This document shows positions 12,970-26,100 of a stretch of DNA of 64,000 nt, piece by piece. Position 1 is the stretch's first letter. Each line of letters opens with the position of its first letter. This stretch comes from Nomia melanderi. Taxonomy: Eukaryota > Arthropoda > Insecta > Hymenoptera > Halictidae. The DNA lies in the NCBI RefSeq assembly GCF_051020985.1, contig NW_027475167.1, positions 1 to 64,000 of the forward strand, written 5' to 3'. A program made the translations under genes and the position numbers. The notes under the pieces were generated by a model, which worked only from the letters and a program-made list of their open reading frames with translations, did no database searches and was not told where the DNA came from.

Positions 12970-13030
12970 AGAAAATTACAGATTTTCGGTATCAGTCACC
13001 CAAGGTCATGTAATAATCCTGCGTACGTCT
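12970..13030 (+). repeat. Isolated type-B monomer segment
   Basis: After GGCCGAGAAAA the sequence switches to TTACAGATTTTCGGTATC, then AGTCACCCAAGGTCATG, instead of the usual CCACCGTCTCATGGGGCCGG. The replaced part has about the same length as the normal one and rejoins the common TGTGATATCTCGGG. It is the only type-B segment before 32 kb and the most divergent copy. Confidence 0.85.
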
Positions 13031-13599
13031 TGTGATATCTCGGGTGCTATTAGAGATAGCGCGATAAATCAATGTGCATTGTCTGCACGAAGCCGTGGCG
13101 CATGAATTTGTGCAGCGAGAACGGCCTCGGACCACCAGGGGCCGAGAAAACCACCGACTCATGGTGCCGGACACTGAGGGTCGGGGAAAGATCCTTTATA
13201 TATCTGGTGATATCTCGGGTGCTATTAGAGATAGGGCGATAAATTAAAATGCATTGTCTGCAGGAGGCCCTGGCGCATGAATCTGTGTAGCGGAAAAGAC
13301 CTCGGACCACCGGAGGAAGAGGAAACCACCGACTCATGGGGCCGGACATTGAGGGACACGGAAAAATCCAATGTATATCTGGTGATATCTCGGGTGCTAT
13401 TAGAGCTAGGGCAATAAATCAAAGTGAATTATCTGCAGGGGGCCCTGGCGCATGAATCTGTGCAGCGGGATCGACCTGGGACCACGAGGGACCGAGAAAA
13501 CCATCGACACATGGGACCGGACCGTCAGGGTCAGTGTAAAATCCAATATAAATCTGGTGATATCTCGGGTGCTATTGCAGATAGCGCAATAAATCAAAG

Positions 13600-14900
13600 T
13601 GGATTGTCTGCAGGAGGCCCTGGCGCATGAATCTGTGCAGCGGGAACGACCTCGGACCCCCAGGGGCCGAGAAAACAACCGTCACATGGGGTCGGACTGT
13701 CAGGGTCAGGGAAAAATCCAATATATATCTGGTGATATCTCGGGTGCTATAAGAGAAAGCGCAATAAATCAAAGTGCATTGTCTGCAGGAGGCCCTGGCG
13801 CATGAATCTGTGCAGCGGGACCGACCTCGGACCACCAGGGGCCGAGAAAATCACCGTCTCATGGCGCCGGTCTGTCAGAGTCAGGGAAAAATCCAATATA
13901 TATATGGTGATATCTCGGGTGATATTACAGATAGCGCAATACATCAAAGTGAATTATCTGCAGGGGGACCTGGCGCATGAATCTGTGCAGCGGGAACGAC
14001 CTCGGACCACCATGGGCCGAGAAAACTACCGTCTCATGGGGCCGGACACTCAGGGTCAAGGAAAAATCCAATATATATCTGGTGATATCTCGGGTGCTAT
14101 TACAGATAGCGCAATAAATCAAAGTGCATTGTCTGTGGGGGCCCTGACGCATGAATCTAGGCAGCGGGAACGACCTCGGACCACCATGGGCCGAGAAAAC
14201 CATCGTCTCATGGGGCCGGACACTCAGGGTCAAGGAAAAATCCAATATATATCTGGTGATATCTCGGGTGCTATTGCAGATAGCGCAATAAATCAAAGTG
14301 AATTATCTGCAGGGGGACCTGGCGCATGAATCTGTGCAGCGGGATCGACCTCGGACCACGAGGGACCGAGAAAACCATCGACACATGGGGCCGGACCGTC
14401 AGGGTCAAGGAAAAATCCAATATATATCTGGTGATATCTCGGGTGCTATTAGAGATGGCGCAATAAATCAAAGTGAATTATCTGCAGGGGGCCCTGCCGC
14501 ATGAACCTGTGGAGCGGGAACGACCTCGCACCACCAGGGGCCGAGAAAACCATCGACACATGGGGCCGGACTGTCAGGGTCAAGCAAAAATCCAATATAT
14601 ATCTGGTGATATCTCGGGTGCTATTACAGATAGCGCAATAAATCAAAGTGCAGTGTCTGTAGGAGGCCCTGGCGCTTGAATCTGTGCAGTGGGAACAACC
14701 ACGGACCACCAGGGGCCGAGAAAATCACCGTCTCATGAGGCCGGACTGTCAGGGTCAGGGAAAAATCCAATATATATATGGTGATATCTCGGGTGCTATT
14801 AGAGATTGCGCAATAAATCGAAGTGCATTGTCTGCAGGTGGCCCTACCGCATGAATCTGTGCAGCGGGATCGCCCTCGGACCAGGAGGGACCGGGAAAAC
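13600..14900 (+). repeat. Higher-order block A, copy 1
   Basis: A run of about seven monomers matches 17,095-18,400 at spacings of 3,495 and 3,670 bp. Diagnostic marks include GCTATAAGAGAAAGCG (13,748), GGCGCCGGTCTGTCAG (13,863) followed by GGTGATATTACAG, the shortened GTCTGTGGGGGCCCTGACG (near 14,131) and GACCACCATGGGCCGAG. One 174-bp monomer keeps the reading frame across two units, which produces an unusually long but meaningless open frame (13,802-14,329). Confidence 0.85.
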
Positions 14901-15076
14901 CATCGACACATGGGGCCGGACTGTCAGGGTCAAGGAAAAATCCAATATATATCTGGTGATATCTCGGGTGCTATTAGAGATGGCGCAATAAATCAAAGTG
15001 AATTATCTGCAGGGGGCCCTGGCGCATGAATCTGTGGAGCGGGAACGACCTCGCACCACCAGGGGCCGAGAAAACC

Positions 15077-15940
15077 ACCGTCTCATGGGGCCGGACTGTC
15101 AGGGTCAGGGAAAAATCCAATATATATCTGGTGATATCTCGGGTGCTATTAGAGATAGCGAAATAAATCAAAGTGCATTGTCTGCAGGTGGCCCTACCGC
15201 ATGAATCTGTGCAGCGGGATCGCCCTCGGACCAGGAGGGACCGGGAAAACCATCGACACATGGGGCCGGACTGTCAGGGTCAAGGAAAAATCCAATATAT
15301 ATCTGGTTATATCTCGGGTGCTATTAGAGATAGCGCAATAAATCAAAGTGCATTGTCGGCAGGAGGCCCTAGCGCATAAATCTGGGCAGCGGGAACGACC
15401 TCGGACCTCCAGGGGCCGAGGAAATCACCGTCTCATGGTGCCGGACTGTCAGGGTCAGGGAAAAATCCAATATATATCTGGTGATATCTCGGGTACTATT
15501 AGAGCTAGCGCAATAAATCAAAGTGAATTATCTGCAGGGGGCCCTGGCGCATGAATCTGTGCAGCGGGATCGACCTGGGACCGCGAGGGACCGAGAAAAC
15601 CATCGACACATGGGGCCGGACCGTCAGGGTCAAGGAAAAATCCAATATATATCTGGTGATATCTCGGGTGCTATTAGAGATAGCGCAATAAATCAATGTG
15701 CATTGTCTGCAGGTGGCCCTAGCGCATGAATCTGTGCAGCGGGAAAGACCTGGGACCACCAGGGGCCGAGAAAACTACCGTCTCATGGGTTCGGACACTG
15801 AGGGATGGAAAAATCCAATATATATCTGGTGATATCTCGGGTGCTATTAGAGATAGCGCAATAAATCAAAGTGCATTGTCTGCAGGTGGCCCTAGCGCAT
15901 GAATCTGTGCAGCGGGAACGACCTCGGACCACGAGGGACC
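15077..15940 (+). repeat. Six-monomer higher-order repeat, copy 1 (period 1,048 bp)
   Basis: This block matches 16,125-16,988 almost base for base, so the underlying unit is 1,048 bp, two short of six monomers. Marks are CCAGGAGGGACCGGG (near 15,231), CTGGTTATATCTCGGG (15,303), TTGTCGGCAGGAGG (15,354), GCATAAATCTGGGCAGCGG (15,374), TACTATTAGAGCTAGCG (15,494) and GGTTCGGACACTGAGGGATG (15,788), the last lacking two bases. Confidence 0.9.
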
Positions 15941-16124
15941 AAGAAAACCATCGACAAATGGGGCCGGACTGTCAGGGTCAAGGAAAAATCCAATATATAC
16001 CTGGTGATATCTCGGGTGCTATTACAGATAGCGCAATAAATCAAAGTGCATTGTCTGTAGGAGGCCCTGGCGCTTGAATCTGTGCAGTGGGAACAACCAC
16101 GGACCACCAGGGGCCGAGAAAATC

Positions 16125-16988
16125 ACCGTCTCATGGGGCCGGACTGTCAGGGTCAGGGAAAAATCCAATATATATCTGGTGATATCTCGGGTGCTATTAG
16201 AGATAGCGAAATAAATCAAAGTGCATTGTCTGCAGGTGGCCCTACCGCATGAATCTGTGCAGCGGGATCGCCCTCGGACCAGGAGGGACCGGGAAAACCA
16301 TCGACACATGGGGCCGGACTGTCAGGGTCAAGGAAAAATCCAATATATATCTGGTTATATCTCGGGTGCTATTAGAGATAGCGCAATAAATCAAAGTGCA
16401 TTGTCGGCAGGAGGCCCTAGCGCATAAATCTGGGCAGCGGGAACGACCTCGGACCACCAGGGGCCGAGGAAATCACCGTCTCATGGTGCCGGACTGTCAG
16501 GGTCAGGGAAAAATCCAATATATATCTGGTGATATCTCGGGTACTATTAGAGCTAGCGCAATAAATCAAAGTGAATTATCTGCAGGGGGCCCTGGCGCAT
16601 GAATCTGTGCAGCGGGATCGACCTGGGACCGCGAGGGACCGAGAAAACCATCGACACATGGGGCCGGACCGTCAGGGTCAAGGAAAAATCCAATATATAT
16701 CTGGTGATATCTCGGGTGCTATTAGAGATAGCGCAATAAATCAATGTGCATTGTCTGCAGGTGGCCCTAGCGCATGAATCTGTGCAGCGGGAAAGACCTG
16801 GGACCACCAGGGGCCGAGAAAACTACCGTCTCATGGGTTCGGACACTGAGGGATGGAAAAATCCAATATATATCTGGTGATATCTCGGGTGCTATTAGAG
16901 ATAGCGCAATAAATCAAAGTGCATTGTCTGCAGGTGGCCCTAGCGCATGAATCTGTGCAGCGGGAACGACCTCGGACCACGAGGGACC
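16125..16988 (+). repeat. Six-monomer higher-order repeat, copy 2
   Basis: Copy of 15,077-15,940 with the same ordered marks, including the 2-bp loss near 16,836-16,856. A visible change is GACCACCAGGGG where copy 1 has GACCTCCAGGGG. A third, partial copy of its first two monomers lies at about 18,950-19,300. Confidence 0.9.
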
Positions 16989-17094
16989 GAGAAAACCATC
17001 GACACATGGGGCCGGACCGTCAGGGTCAAGGAAAAATCCAATATATATCTGGTGATATCTCGGGTGCTATTACAGATAGCGCAATAAATAAACG

Positions 17095-18400
17095 TGCATT
17101 GTCTGCAGGAGGCCCTGGCGCATGAATCTGTGCAGCGGGAACGACCTCAGACCCCCAGGGGCCGAGAAAACCACCGTCACATGGGGTCGGACTGTCAGGG
17201 TCAGGGAAAAATCCAATATATATCTGGTGATATCTCGGGTGCTATAAGAGAAAGCGCAATAAATCAAAGTGCATTGTCTGCAGGAGGCCCTGGCGCATGA
17301 ATCTGTGCAGCGGGACCGACCTCGGACCACCAGGGGCCGAGAAAATCACCGTCTCATGGCGCCGGTCTGTCAGGGTCAGGGAAAAATCCAATATATATAT
17401 GGTGATATCTCGGGTGATATTACAGATAGCGCAATACATCAAAGTGAATTATCTGCAGGGGGCCCTGGCGCATGAATCTGTGCAGCGGGATCAACCTGGG
17501 ACCACGAGGGACCGAGAAAACCATCGACACATGGGTCCGGACCGTCAGGGTCAAGGAAAAATCCAATATATATCTGGTGATATCTCGGGTGCTATTAGAG
17601 ATAGCGAAATAAATCAAAGCGCATTGTCTGCAGGAGGCCCTAGCGCATGAATCTGTGCAGCGGGAACGACCTCGGACCACCATGGGCCGAGAAAACTACC
17701 GTCTCATGGGGCCGGACACTCAGGGTCAAGGAAAAATCCAATATATATCTGGTGATATCTCGGGTGCTATTACAGATAGCGCAATAAATCAAAGTGCATT
17801 GTCTGTGGGGGCCCTGACGCATGAATCTAGGCACCGGGAACGACCTCGGACCACCATGGGCCGAGAAAACCATCGTCTCATGGGGCCGGACACTCAGGGT
17901 CAAGGAAAAATCCAATATATATCTGGTGATATCTCGGGTGCTATTGCAGATAGCGCAATAAATCAAAGTGAATTATCTGCAGGGGGACCTGGCGCATGAA
18001 TCTGTGCAGCGGGATCGACCTCGGACCACGAGGGACCGAGAAAACCATCGACACATGGGGCCGGACTGTCAGGGTCAAGCAAAAATCCAATATATATCTG
18101 GTGATATCTCGGGTGCTATTACAGATAGCGCAATAAATCAAAGTGCATTGTCTGTAGGAGGCCCTGGCGCTTGAATCTGTGCAGTGGGAACAACCACGGA
18201 CCACCAGGGGCCGAGAAAATCACCGTCTCATGAGGCCGGACTGTCAGGGTCAGGGAAAAATCCAATATATATATGGTGATATCTCGGGTGCTATTAGAGA
18301 TAGCGAAATAAATCAAAGTGCATTGTCTGCAGGAGGCCCTAGCGCATGAACGTGTGCAGCGGGATCGACCTCGGACGACGAGGGACCGAGAAAACCATCG
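17095..18400 (+). repeat. Higher-order block A, copy 2
   Basis: This is the second copy of the block at 13,600-14,900, with the same order of variant monomers. It has one extra monomer near 17,445-17,620 (spacing to copy 1 rises from 3,495 to 3,670). It then has one monomer fewer near 17,970-18,145, where a single unit combines the left part of the 14,298 monomer with the right part of the 14,473 monomer; after this the spacing returns to 3,495. This is a clear footprint of unequal exchange. Confidence 0.82.
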
Positions 18401-18949
18401 ACACATGGGGCCGGACCGTCAGGGTCAAGGAAAAATGCAATATATATCTGGTGATATCTCGGGTGCTATTAGAGATGGCGCAATAAATCAAAGTGAATTA
18501 TCTGCAGGGGGCCCTGGCGCATGAATCTGTGGAGCGGAAACGACCTCGCACCACCAGGGGCCGAGAAAACCACCGTCTCATGGGGCCGGACACACAGGGT
18601 CTGGGGAAAATCCAATATATATATGGTGATATCCCGGGTGCTATTACAGATAGCGCAATAAATCAAAGTGCATTGTCTGTAGGAGGCCCTGGCGCATGAA
18701 TCTGTGCAGCGGGAACGACCTCGGACCACCAGGGGCCGAGAAAACCACCGTCTCATGGGGTCGGACACTTAGGGTCAGGGAAAAATCCAATATAAATCTG
18801 GTGATATCTCGGGTGCTATTACAGATAGCGCAATAAGTCAAAGTGCATTGTCTGCCGGAGGCCCTGTCGCATGAATCTTTGCAGCGGGAACGACCTCGAA
18901 CCACCAGTGGCCGAGAAAACCACCGTCTCATGCGGTCGGACTGTCAGGG

Positions 18950-19300
18950 TCAGGGAAAAATCCAATATATATCTGGTGATCTCTCGGGTGCTATTAGAGA
19001 TAGCGAAATAAATCAAAGTGCATTGTCTGCAGGTGGCCCTATCGCATGAATCTGTGCAGCGGGATCGCCCTCGGACCAGGAGGGACCGGGAAAAGCATCG
19101 ACACATGGGGCCGGACTGTCAGGGTCAAGGAAAAATCCAATATATATCTGGTTATATCTCGGGTGCTATTAGAGATAGCGCAATAAATCAAAGTGCATTG
19201 TCGGCAGGAGGCCCTAGCGCATAAATCTGGGCAGCGGGAACGACCTCGGACCACCAGGGGCCGAGGAAATCACCGTCTCATGGTGCCGGACTGTCAGGGT
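18950..19300 (+). repeat. Partial third copy of the 15.1-kb six-monomer unit
   Basis: The GACCAGGAGGGACCGGG, CTGGTTATATC, TTGTCGGCAGG and CATAAATCTGGGCAGCG marks reappear in order, 2,797 bp after the 16.2-kb copy. The match ends near 19,300, where the sequence changes into the block shared with 22.1 kb. Confidence 0.8.
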
Positions 19301-20280
19301 CAGGGGAAAATCCAATATATGTCTGGTTATATCTCGGGTGCTATTACAGATAGCGCAATAAACCAAAGTGAATTGTCTGCAGGAAGCCTTGGCGCATGAA
19401 TCTCTTCAGCGGGATCGACCTCGGACCACCAGGGACCGAGAAAACCATCGACACATGGGGCCAGACTGTCAGGGTCAATGAAAATTCCAATATAAATCTG
19501 CTGATATCTCGGGTGGTATTACAGATAGCGAAATAAATCAAAGTGCATTGTCTGCAGGAGGCCCTGGCGCATGAATCTGTGCAGCGGGAACGATCTCGGA
19601 CCACCAGGGGCCGAGAAAACCACCGTCTCATGGGGCCGGACACTCAGGGTCAGGGGAAAATCCAATATATGTGGTAATATCTCGGGAGCTATTACAGAAG
19701 TCGCAATAAATCAAAGTGAATTATCTGCAAGGGGCCCTGGCGCGTGAATCTGTGCAGCGGGATCGACCTCGGACAACGAGGGACCGAGAAAACCATCGAC
19801 ACATGGGGCCGGACACTCAGGGTCAGGGGAAAATCCAATATATATCTGATGATATCTCGGGTGCCATTACAGATAGCGCAATAAATCAGAGTGCATTGTC
19901 TGTAGGAGGCCCTGGCGCATGAATCTGTGCAGCGGGAACGACGTCGGACCATCAGGGGCCGAGAAAACTACCGTCTCATGGGGCGGGACACTCAGGGTCA
20001 GGGAAAAGTCCAATATATATCTGGTGATATCTCGGGTGCTATTACAGATAGCGCAATAAATCAAAGTGCATTGTCTTTAGGAGGCCCTGGCGCATGAATC
20101 TCTGCAGCGGGAACGACCTCGGACCATCAGGGGCCGAGAAAACTACCGTCTCATGGGGCGGGACACTCAGGGTCAGGGAAAAGTCCAATATGTATATGGT
20201 GAGATCTCGAGTGCTTTTACAGATAGCGCAATAAACCAAAGTGCATTGTCTGCAGGAGGCCCTGGCGCATGAATTTGTGC
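19301..20280 (+). repeat. Higher-order block C, copy 1 (2,798-bp spacing)
   Basis: About 980 bp is nearly identical to 22,099-23,078. Marks are AATATATGTCTGGTTATATC (19,313), GCAGGAAGCCTTGG (19,379), ATCTCTTCAGCGGG (19,400), AATATATGTGGTAATATC (19,664), CAGAAGTCGCAATAAATC (19,693) and TTGTCTTTAGGAGG (20,070). The shortened ATATATGTGGTAA monomer makes this stretch 2 bp short of whole units. Confidence 0.88.
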
Positions 20281-20559
20281 AGCGGGAACGATCTCGGACC
20301 ACCAGGGGCCGAGAAAACCACCGTCTCATGGGGCCGGACACTCAGGGTCAGGGGAAAATCCAATATATGTGGTAATATCTCGGGAGCTATTACAGAAGTC
20401 GCAATAAATCAAAGTGAATTATCTGCAAGGGGCCCTGGCGCGTGAATCTGTGCAGCGGGATCGACCTCGGACAACGAGGGACCGAGAAAACCATCGACAC
20501 ATGGGGCCGGACTGCCAGGGTCAGGGAAAAATCCAATATATATCTGGTGATATCTCGGG

Positions 20560-21060
20560 TGCCATTAGAGATATGCGCAATAAATCAAAGTGAATTATCT
20601 GCAGGGGGCCCTGGCGCATGAATCTGTGCAGCGGGAACGACGTCGGACCATCAGGGGCCGAGAAAACTACCGTCTCATGGGGCGGGACACTCAGGGTCAG
20701 GGAAAAGTCCAATATATATCTGGTGATATCTCGGGTGCTATTACAGATAGCGCAATAAATCAAAGTGCATTGTCTTTAGGAGGCCCTGGCGCATGAATCT
20801 CTGCAGCGGGAACGACCTCGGACCATCAGGGGCCGAGAAAACTACCGTCTCATGGGGCGGGACACTCAGGGTCAGGGAAAAGTCCAATATGTATATGGTG
20901 AGATCTCGAGTGCTTTTACAGATAGCGCAATAAACCAAAGTGCATTGTCTGCAGGAGGCCCTGGCGCATGAATTTGTGCAATGGGAACGACCTCGGACCA
21001 CCAGGGGCCGAGAAAATCACCGTCTCATGGGGCCGGACTGTCAGGGTCCGGGAAAAATCC
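20560..21060 (+). repeat. Higher-order block C, internal partial copy
   Basis: The three monomers around 20,042-20,340 are repeated about 699 bp later, with CCAATATGTATATGGTGAG and GATCTCGAGTGCTTTTAC. The version here (GAATTTGTGCAATGGG at 20,969) agrees with 23,068 better than with 20,272, so the 22.8-kb copy is a mosaic of two sources. Confidence 0.78.
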
Positions 21061-22098
21061 AATATATATCTGGTGATCTCTCGGGTGCTATTAGAGATAG
21101 CGCAATAAATCAAAGTGAATTATCTGCAGGGGGCCCTGGCGCATGAATCTGTGCAGCGGGATCGACCTCGGACCACGAGGGACCGAGAAAACCATCGACA
21201 CATGGGGCCGGACTGCCAGGGTCAGGGAAAAATCCAATATATATCTGGTGATATCTCGGGTGCTATTAGAGATATGCGCAATAAATCAAAGTGAATTATC
21301 TGCAGGGGGCCCTGGCGCATGAATCTGTGCAGCGGGAACGACCTCGGACCACCAGGGGCCGAGAAAACCACCGTCTCATGGGGCCGGACACTCAGGGTCA
21401 GGGGAAAATCCAATATATATCTGGTGATATCTCGGGTGCTATTAGAGATAGCGCAATAAACCAAAGTGAATTATCTATAGGAGGCCCTGGCGCATGAATC
21501 TGTGCAGCGGGAACGACCTCGGACCACCAGGGGCCGAGAAAACCACCGTCTCATGGGGCCGGACTGTCAGCGTCGAGGAAAAATCCAATATATATCTGGT
21601 GATATCTCGGGTGCTATTACAGATAGCGCGATAAATCAAAGTGCATTGTCTGTAGGAGGCCCTGGCGCATGAATCTGTGCAGCGGGAACGACCTCGGACC
21701 ATCAGGGGCCGAGAAAACTACCGTCTCATGGGGCGGGACCCTCAGGGTCAGGGAAAAGTCCAATATATATCTGGTGATATCTCGGGTGCTATTAGAGATA
21801 GCGCAATAAATCAAAGTGAATTATCTGCAGGGGGCCCTGGCCCATGAATCTGTGCAGCGGGATCGACCTCGGACCACGAGGGACCGAGAAAACCACCGTC
21901 TCGTGGGGTTGGACACTCAAGGTCAGGGAAAAATCCAATATAAATCTGGTGACATCTCGGGTGCTATTACAGATAGCGCAATAAATCAAAGTGCATTGTC
22001 TGCAGGAGACCCTGGTGCATGAATCTGTGCAGCGGGAACATCCTCGGAAAACCAGGGGCCGAGAAAACCACCGTCTCATGGAGCCGGACAATCAGGGT

Positions 22099-23160
22099 CA
22101 GGGGAAAATCCAATATATGTCTGGTTATATCTCGGGTGCTATTACAGATAGCGCAATAAACCAAAGTGAATTGTCTGCAGGAAGCCTTGGCGCATGAATC
22201 TCTTCAGCGGGATCGACCTCGGACCACCAGGGACCGAGAAAACCATCGACACATGGGGCCAGACTGTCAGGGTCAATGAAAATTCCAATATAAATCTGCT
22301 GATATCTCGGGTGGTATTACAGATAGCGAAATAAATCAAAGTGCATTGTCTGCAGGAGGCCCTGGCGCATGAATCTGTGCAGCGGGAACGATCTCGGACC
22401 ACCAGGGGCCGAGAAAACCACCGTCTCATGGGGCCGGACACTCAGGGTCAGGGGAAAATCCAATATATGTGGTAATATCTCGGGAGCTATTACAGAAGTC
22501 GCAATAAATCAAAGTGAATTATCTGCAAGGGGCCCTGGCACGTGAATCTGTGCAGCGGGATCGACCTCGGACAACGAGGGACCGAGAAAACCATCGACAC
22601 ATGGGGCCGGACACTCAGGGTCAGGGGAAAATCCAATATATATCTGATGATATCTCGGGTGCCATTACAGATAGCGCAATAAATCAGAGTGCATTGTCTG
22701 TAGGAGGCCCTGGCGCATGAATCTGTGCAGCGGGAACGACGTCGGACCATCAGGGGCCGAGAAAACTACCGTCTCATGGGGCGGGACACTCAGGGTCAGG
22801 GAAAAGTCCAATATATATCTGGTGATATCTCGGGTGCTATTACAGATAGCGCAATAAATCAAAGTGCATTGTCTTTAGGAGGCCCTGGCGCATGAATCTC
22901 TGCAGCGGGAACGACCTCGGACCATCAGGGGCCGAGAAAACTACCGTCTCATGGGGCGGGACACTCAGGGTCAGGGAAAAGTCCAATATGTATATGGTGA
23001 GATCTCGAGTGCTTTTACAGATAGCGCAATAAACCAAAGTGCATTGTCTGCAGGAGGCCCTGGCGCATGAATTTGTGCAATGGGAACGACCTCGGACCAC
23101 CAGGGGCCGAGAAAATCACCGTCTCATGGGGCCGGACTGTCAGGGTCAGGGAAAAATCCA
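22099..23160 (+). repeat. Higher-order block C, copy 2
   Basis: This is the second copy of 19,301-20,280. It carries TGGCACGTG at 22,537 where copy 1 has TGGCGCGTG (a CpG to CpA change). From about 22,780 on it tracks the 20.7-21.0 kb version. Confidence 0.87.
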
Positions 23161-26100
23161 ATATATATCTGGTGATATCTCGGGTGCTATTAGAGATAGC
23201 GCAATAAATCAAAGTGAATTATCTGCAGGGGGCCCTGGCGCATGAATCTGTGCAGCGGGATCGACCTCGGACCACGAGGGACCGAGATAACCATCGACAC
23301 ATGGGGCCGGACTGTCAGGGTCAGGGAAAAATCCAATATATATCTGGTGATATCTCGGGTGCTATTAGAGATATGCGGAATAAATCAAAGTGAATTATCT
23401 GCAGGGGGCCCTGGCGCATGAATCTGTGCAGCGGGAACGACCTCGGACCACCCGGGGCCGAGAAAACCACCGTCTCATGGGGCCGGACACTCAGGGTCAG
23501 GGGAAAATCCAATATATATCTGGTGATATCTCGGCTGCTATTAGAGATAGCGCAATAAACCAAAGTGCATTGTCTGCAGGAGGCCCTAGCGCATGAATGT
23601 GTGCAGCTGGAAGGACGTCGGACCACCAGGGGCCGAAAAAAAAACCCTCTCATGGGGTCGGACACTCAGGGTCAGGGAAAAATCCAATATATATCTGGTG
23701 ATATCTCGGGTGCCATTACAGATGGCGCAATAAATCAAAGTGCATTGTCTGCAGGAGGCCCTAGCGCATGAATCTGTGCAGCGGGAACGACGTCGGACAA
23801 CCAGGGGCCGAGAAAATCACCGCCTCTTGGGGCCGGACTGTCAGGGTCAGGGGAAAATCCAATATATATCTGGTGATATCTCGTTTGCTATTAGAGATAT
23901 GCGCAATAAATCAAAGTGAATTATCTGCAGGGGGCCCTGGCGCATGAATCTGTGCAGCGGGAACGACCTCGGACCACCAGGGGCCGAGAAAACCACCGTC
24001 TCATGGGGTCGGACTGTCAGGGTCAGGGAAAAATCCAATATATATCTGATGATATCTCGGGTGCTATTGCAGATAGCGCAATAAATCAAAGTGCATTGTA
24101 TGCAGGAGGCCCTGGCGCATGAATCTGTGCAGCGGGAACGACCTCGAACCATCAGGGGCCGAGAAAACCATCGACACATGGGGCCGGACTGTCAGGGTCC
24201 GGGAAAAATCCAATATATATCTGGTGATATCTCGGGTGCTCTTAGAGATAGCGCACTAAACCAAAGTGCATTGTCTGCAGGAGGCCCTGGCGCATGAATC
24301 TGTGCAGCGGGAACGACCGCGGACCACCAGGGGCCGATAAAACCACCGTCTCATGGGATCGGACACTCAGGGTCAGGGAAAAATCCAATATAAATCTGGT
24401 GATATCTCGGGTGCTATTACAGATAGCGCAATAAATAAAGGGCATTGTCTGTAGGAGGCCCTGGCGCATGAATCTGTGGAGCGGGAACGACCTCGGACCA
24501 TCAGGGGCCGAGAAAACTACCGTCTCATGGGGCCGGACACTCGGGGTCAGGGAAAAATCCAATATATGTCTGGTGATATCTCGGGTGCTATTAGAGATAG
24601 CGCAATAAACCAAAGTGTATTGTCTGCAGGAGGCCCTGGCGCATGAATCTGTGCAGCGGGAACGACCTCGGACCACCAGGGGCCGAGAAAACCACCGTCT
24701 CATGGGGTAGGACTGTCAGGGTCAGGGAAAAATCCAATATATATGTGGTGATATCTCGGGTGCTATTACAGATAGCGCAATAAATCAAAGTGCATTGTCT
24801 GCAGGAGGCCCTGGCGCATGAACCTGTGCAGCGGGAACGACCTCGGACCATCAGGGGCCGAGAAAACTACCGTCTCATGGGGCCGGACACTCAGGGTCAG
24901 GGAAAAGTCCAATATATATCTGGTGATATCTCGGGTGCTATTACAGATAGCGCAATAAATAAAGGGCATTGTCTGTAGGAGGGACTGGGGCATGAATCTG
25001 TGCAGCGGCAACGACCTCGGACCATCAGGGGCCGAGAAAACTACCGTCTCATGGGGCCGGACACTCAGGGTCAGGGAAAAATCCAATATATATCTGGTGA
25101 TATCTCGGGTGCTATTAGAGATAGCGCAATAAACCAAAGTGCATTGTCTGCAGGAGGCCCTAGCGCATGAATGTGTGCAGCAGGAATGACCTCGGACCAA
25201 CAGGGGCCGAGAAAACTACCGTCTCATGGGGCCGGACACTCAGGGTCGGGGAAAAATCCAATATAAATCTGGTGATATCTCGGGTGCTATTAGAGATAGT
25301 GCAATAAATCAGAGTGAATTATCTGCATGTGGCCCTGGCGCATGAATCTGTGCAGCGGGAACGACCTCGGACCACCAGGGGCCGAGAAAACCACCGTCTC
25401 ATGGGGTCGGACACTCAGGGTCAGGGAAAAATCCAATATATATCTGGTGATATCTCGGGTGCTATTAGAGATAGCGTAATAAATCAAAGTGCATTGTCTG
25501 TAGGAGGCCCTGGCGCATGAATCTGTGCAGCGGAATCGACCTCGGACCAGCAGGGGCCGAGAAAACTACCGTCTCATGGGGTCGGACACTCAGGGTCAGG
25601 GAAAAATCCAATATATATCTGGTGATATCTCGGGTGCTATTAGAGATAGCGAAATAAATCAAAGTGCATTGTCTGTAGGAGGCTCTGGAGCATGAATCTG
25701 TGCAGCGGAATCGACCTCGGACCACCAGGGGCCGAAAAAACCACCGTCTCATGCGGTCGGACTGTCAGGGTCAGGGAAAAATCCAATATATGTCTGGTGA
25801 TATCTCGGATGCTATTACAGATAGCGCAATAAATAAAGGGCATTGTCTGTAGGAGGGCCTGGCGCATGAATCTGTGCAGCGGGAACGACCTCGGACCATC
25901 AGGGGCCGAGAAAACTACCGTCTCATGGGGCCGGACACTCAGGGTCAGGGAAAAATCCAATATATATCTGGTGATATCTCGGGTGCTATTACAGATAGCG
26001 CAATAAATCAAAGTGCATTGTCTGTAGGACTCCCTGACGCATGAATCTGTGCAGCGGGAACGACCTCGGACCATCAGGGGCCCAGAAAACTACCGTCTCA

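Larger units (their letters stand above)
10905..13430 (+). repeat. Diverged edge monomers of the 175-bp satellite
   Basis: The first dozen or so monomers next to the junction carry more private differences than those in the interior. Examples are GATAACGC and GATATCGC for GATAGCGC, AATATAGCAT for AATCCAATAT near 12,490, and GCGTACGTCTTG at 13,021-13,032 in place of the usual TATATATCTGG. This resembles the ageing of satellite edges that escape homogenisation. Confidence 0.7.
20521..24100 (+). repeat. Monomers with one-base insertion GATATGCG
   Basis: Four monomers carry GAGATATGCG where the norm is GAGATAGCG, near 20,570, 21,270, 23,369 and 23,895. Each is followed by the same GTGAATTATCTGCAGGGGGC type. 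The insertion gives 176-bp spacing and serves as a clean marker of local copying at 701, 2,099 and 526 bp. Confidence 0.8.

Noticed and set aside
12970..13032. Type-B segment read as an inserted foreign sequence.
   Set aside because: It aligns with the normal monomer without a length change and shares scattered identical bases, so divergence of a homologous subfamily is the better explanation.
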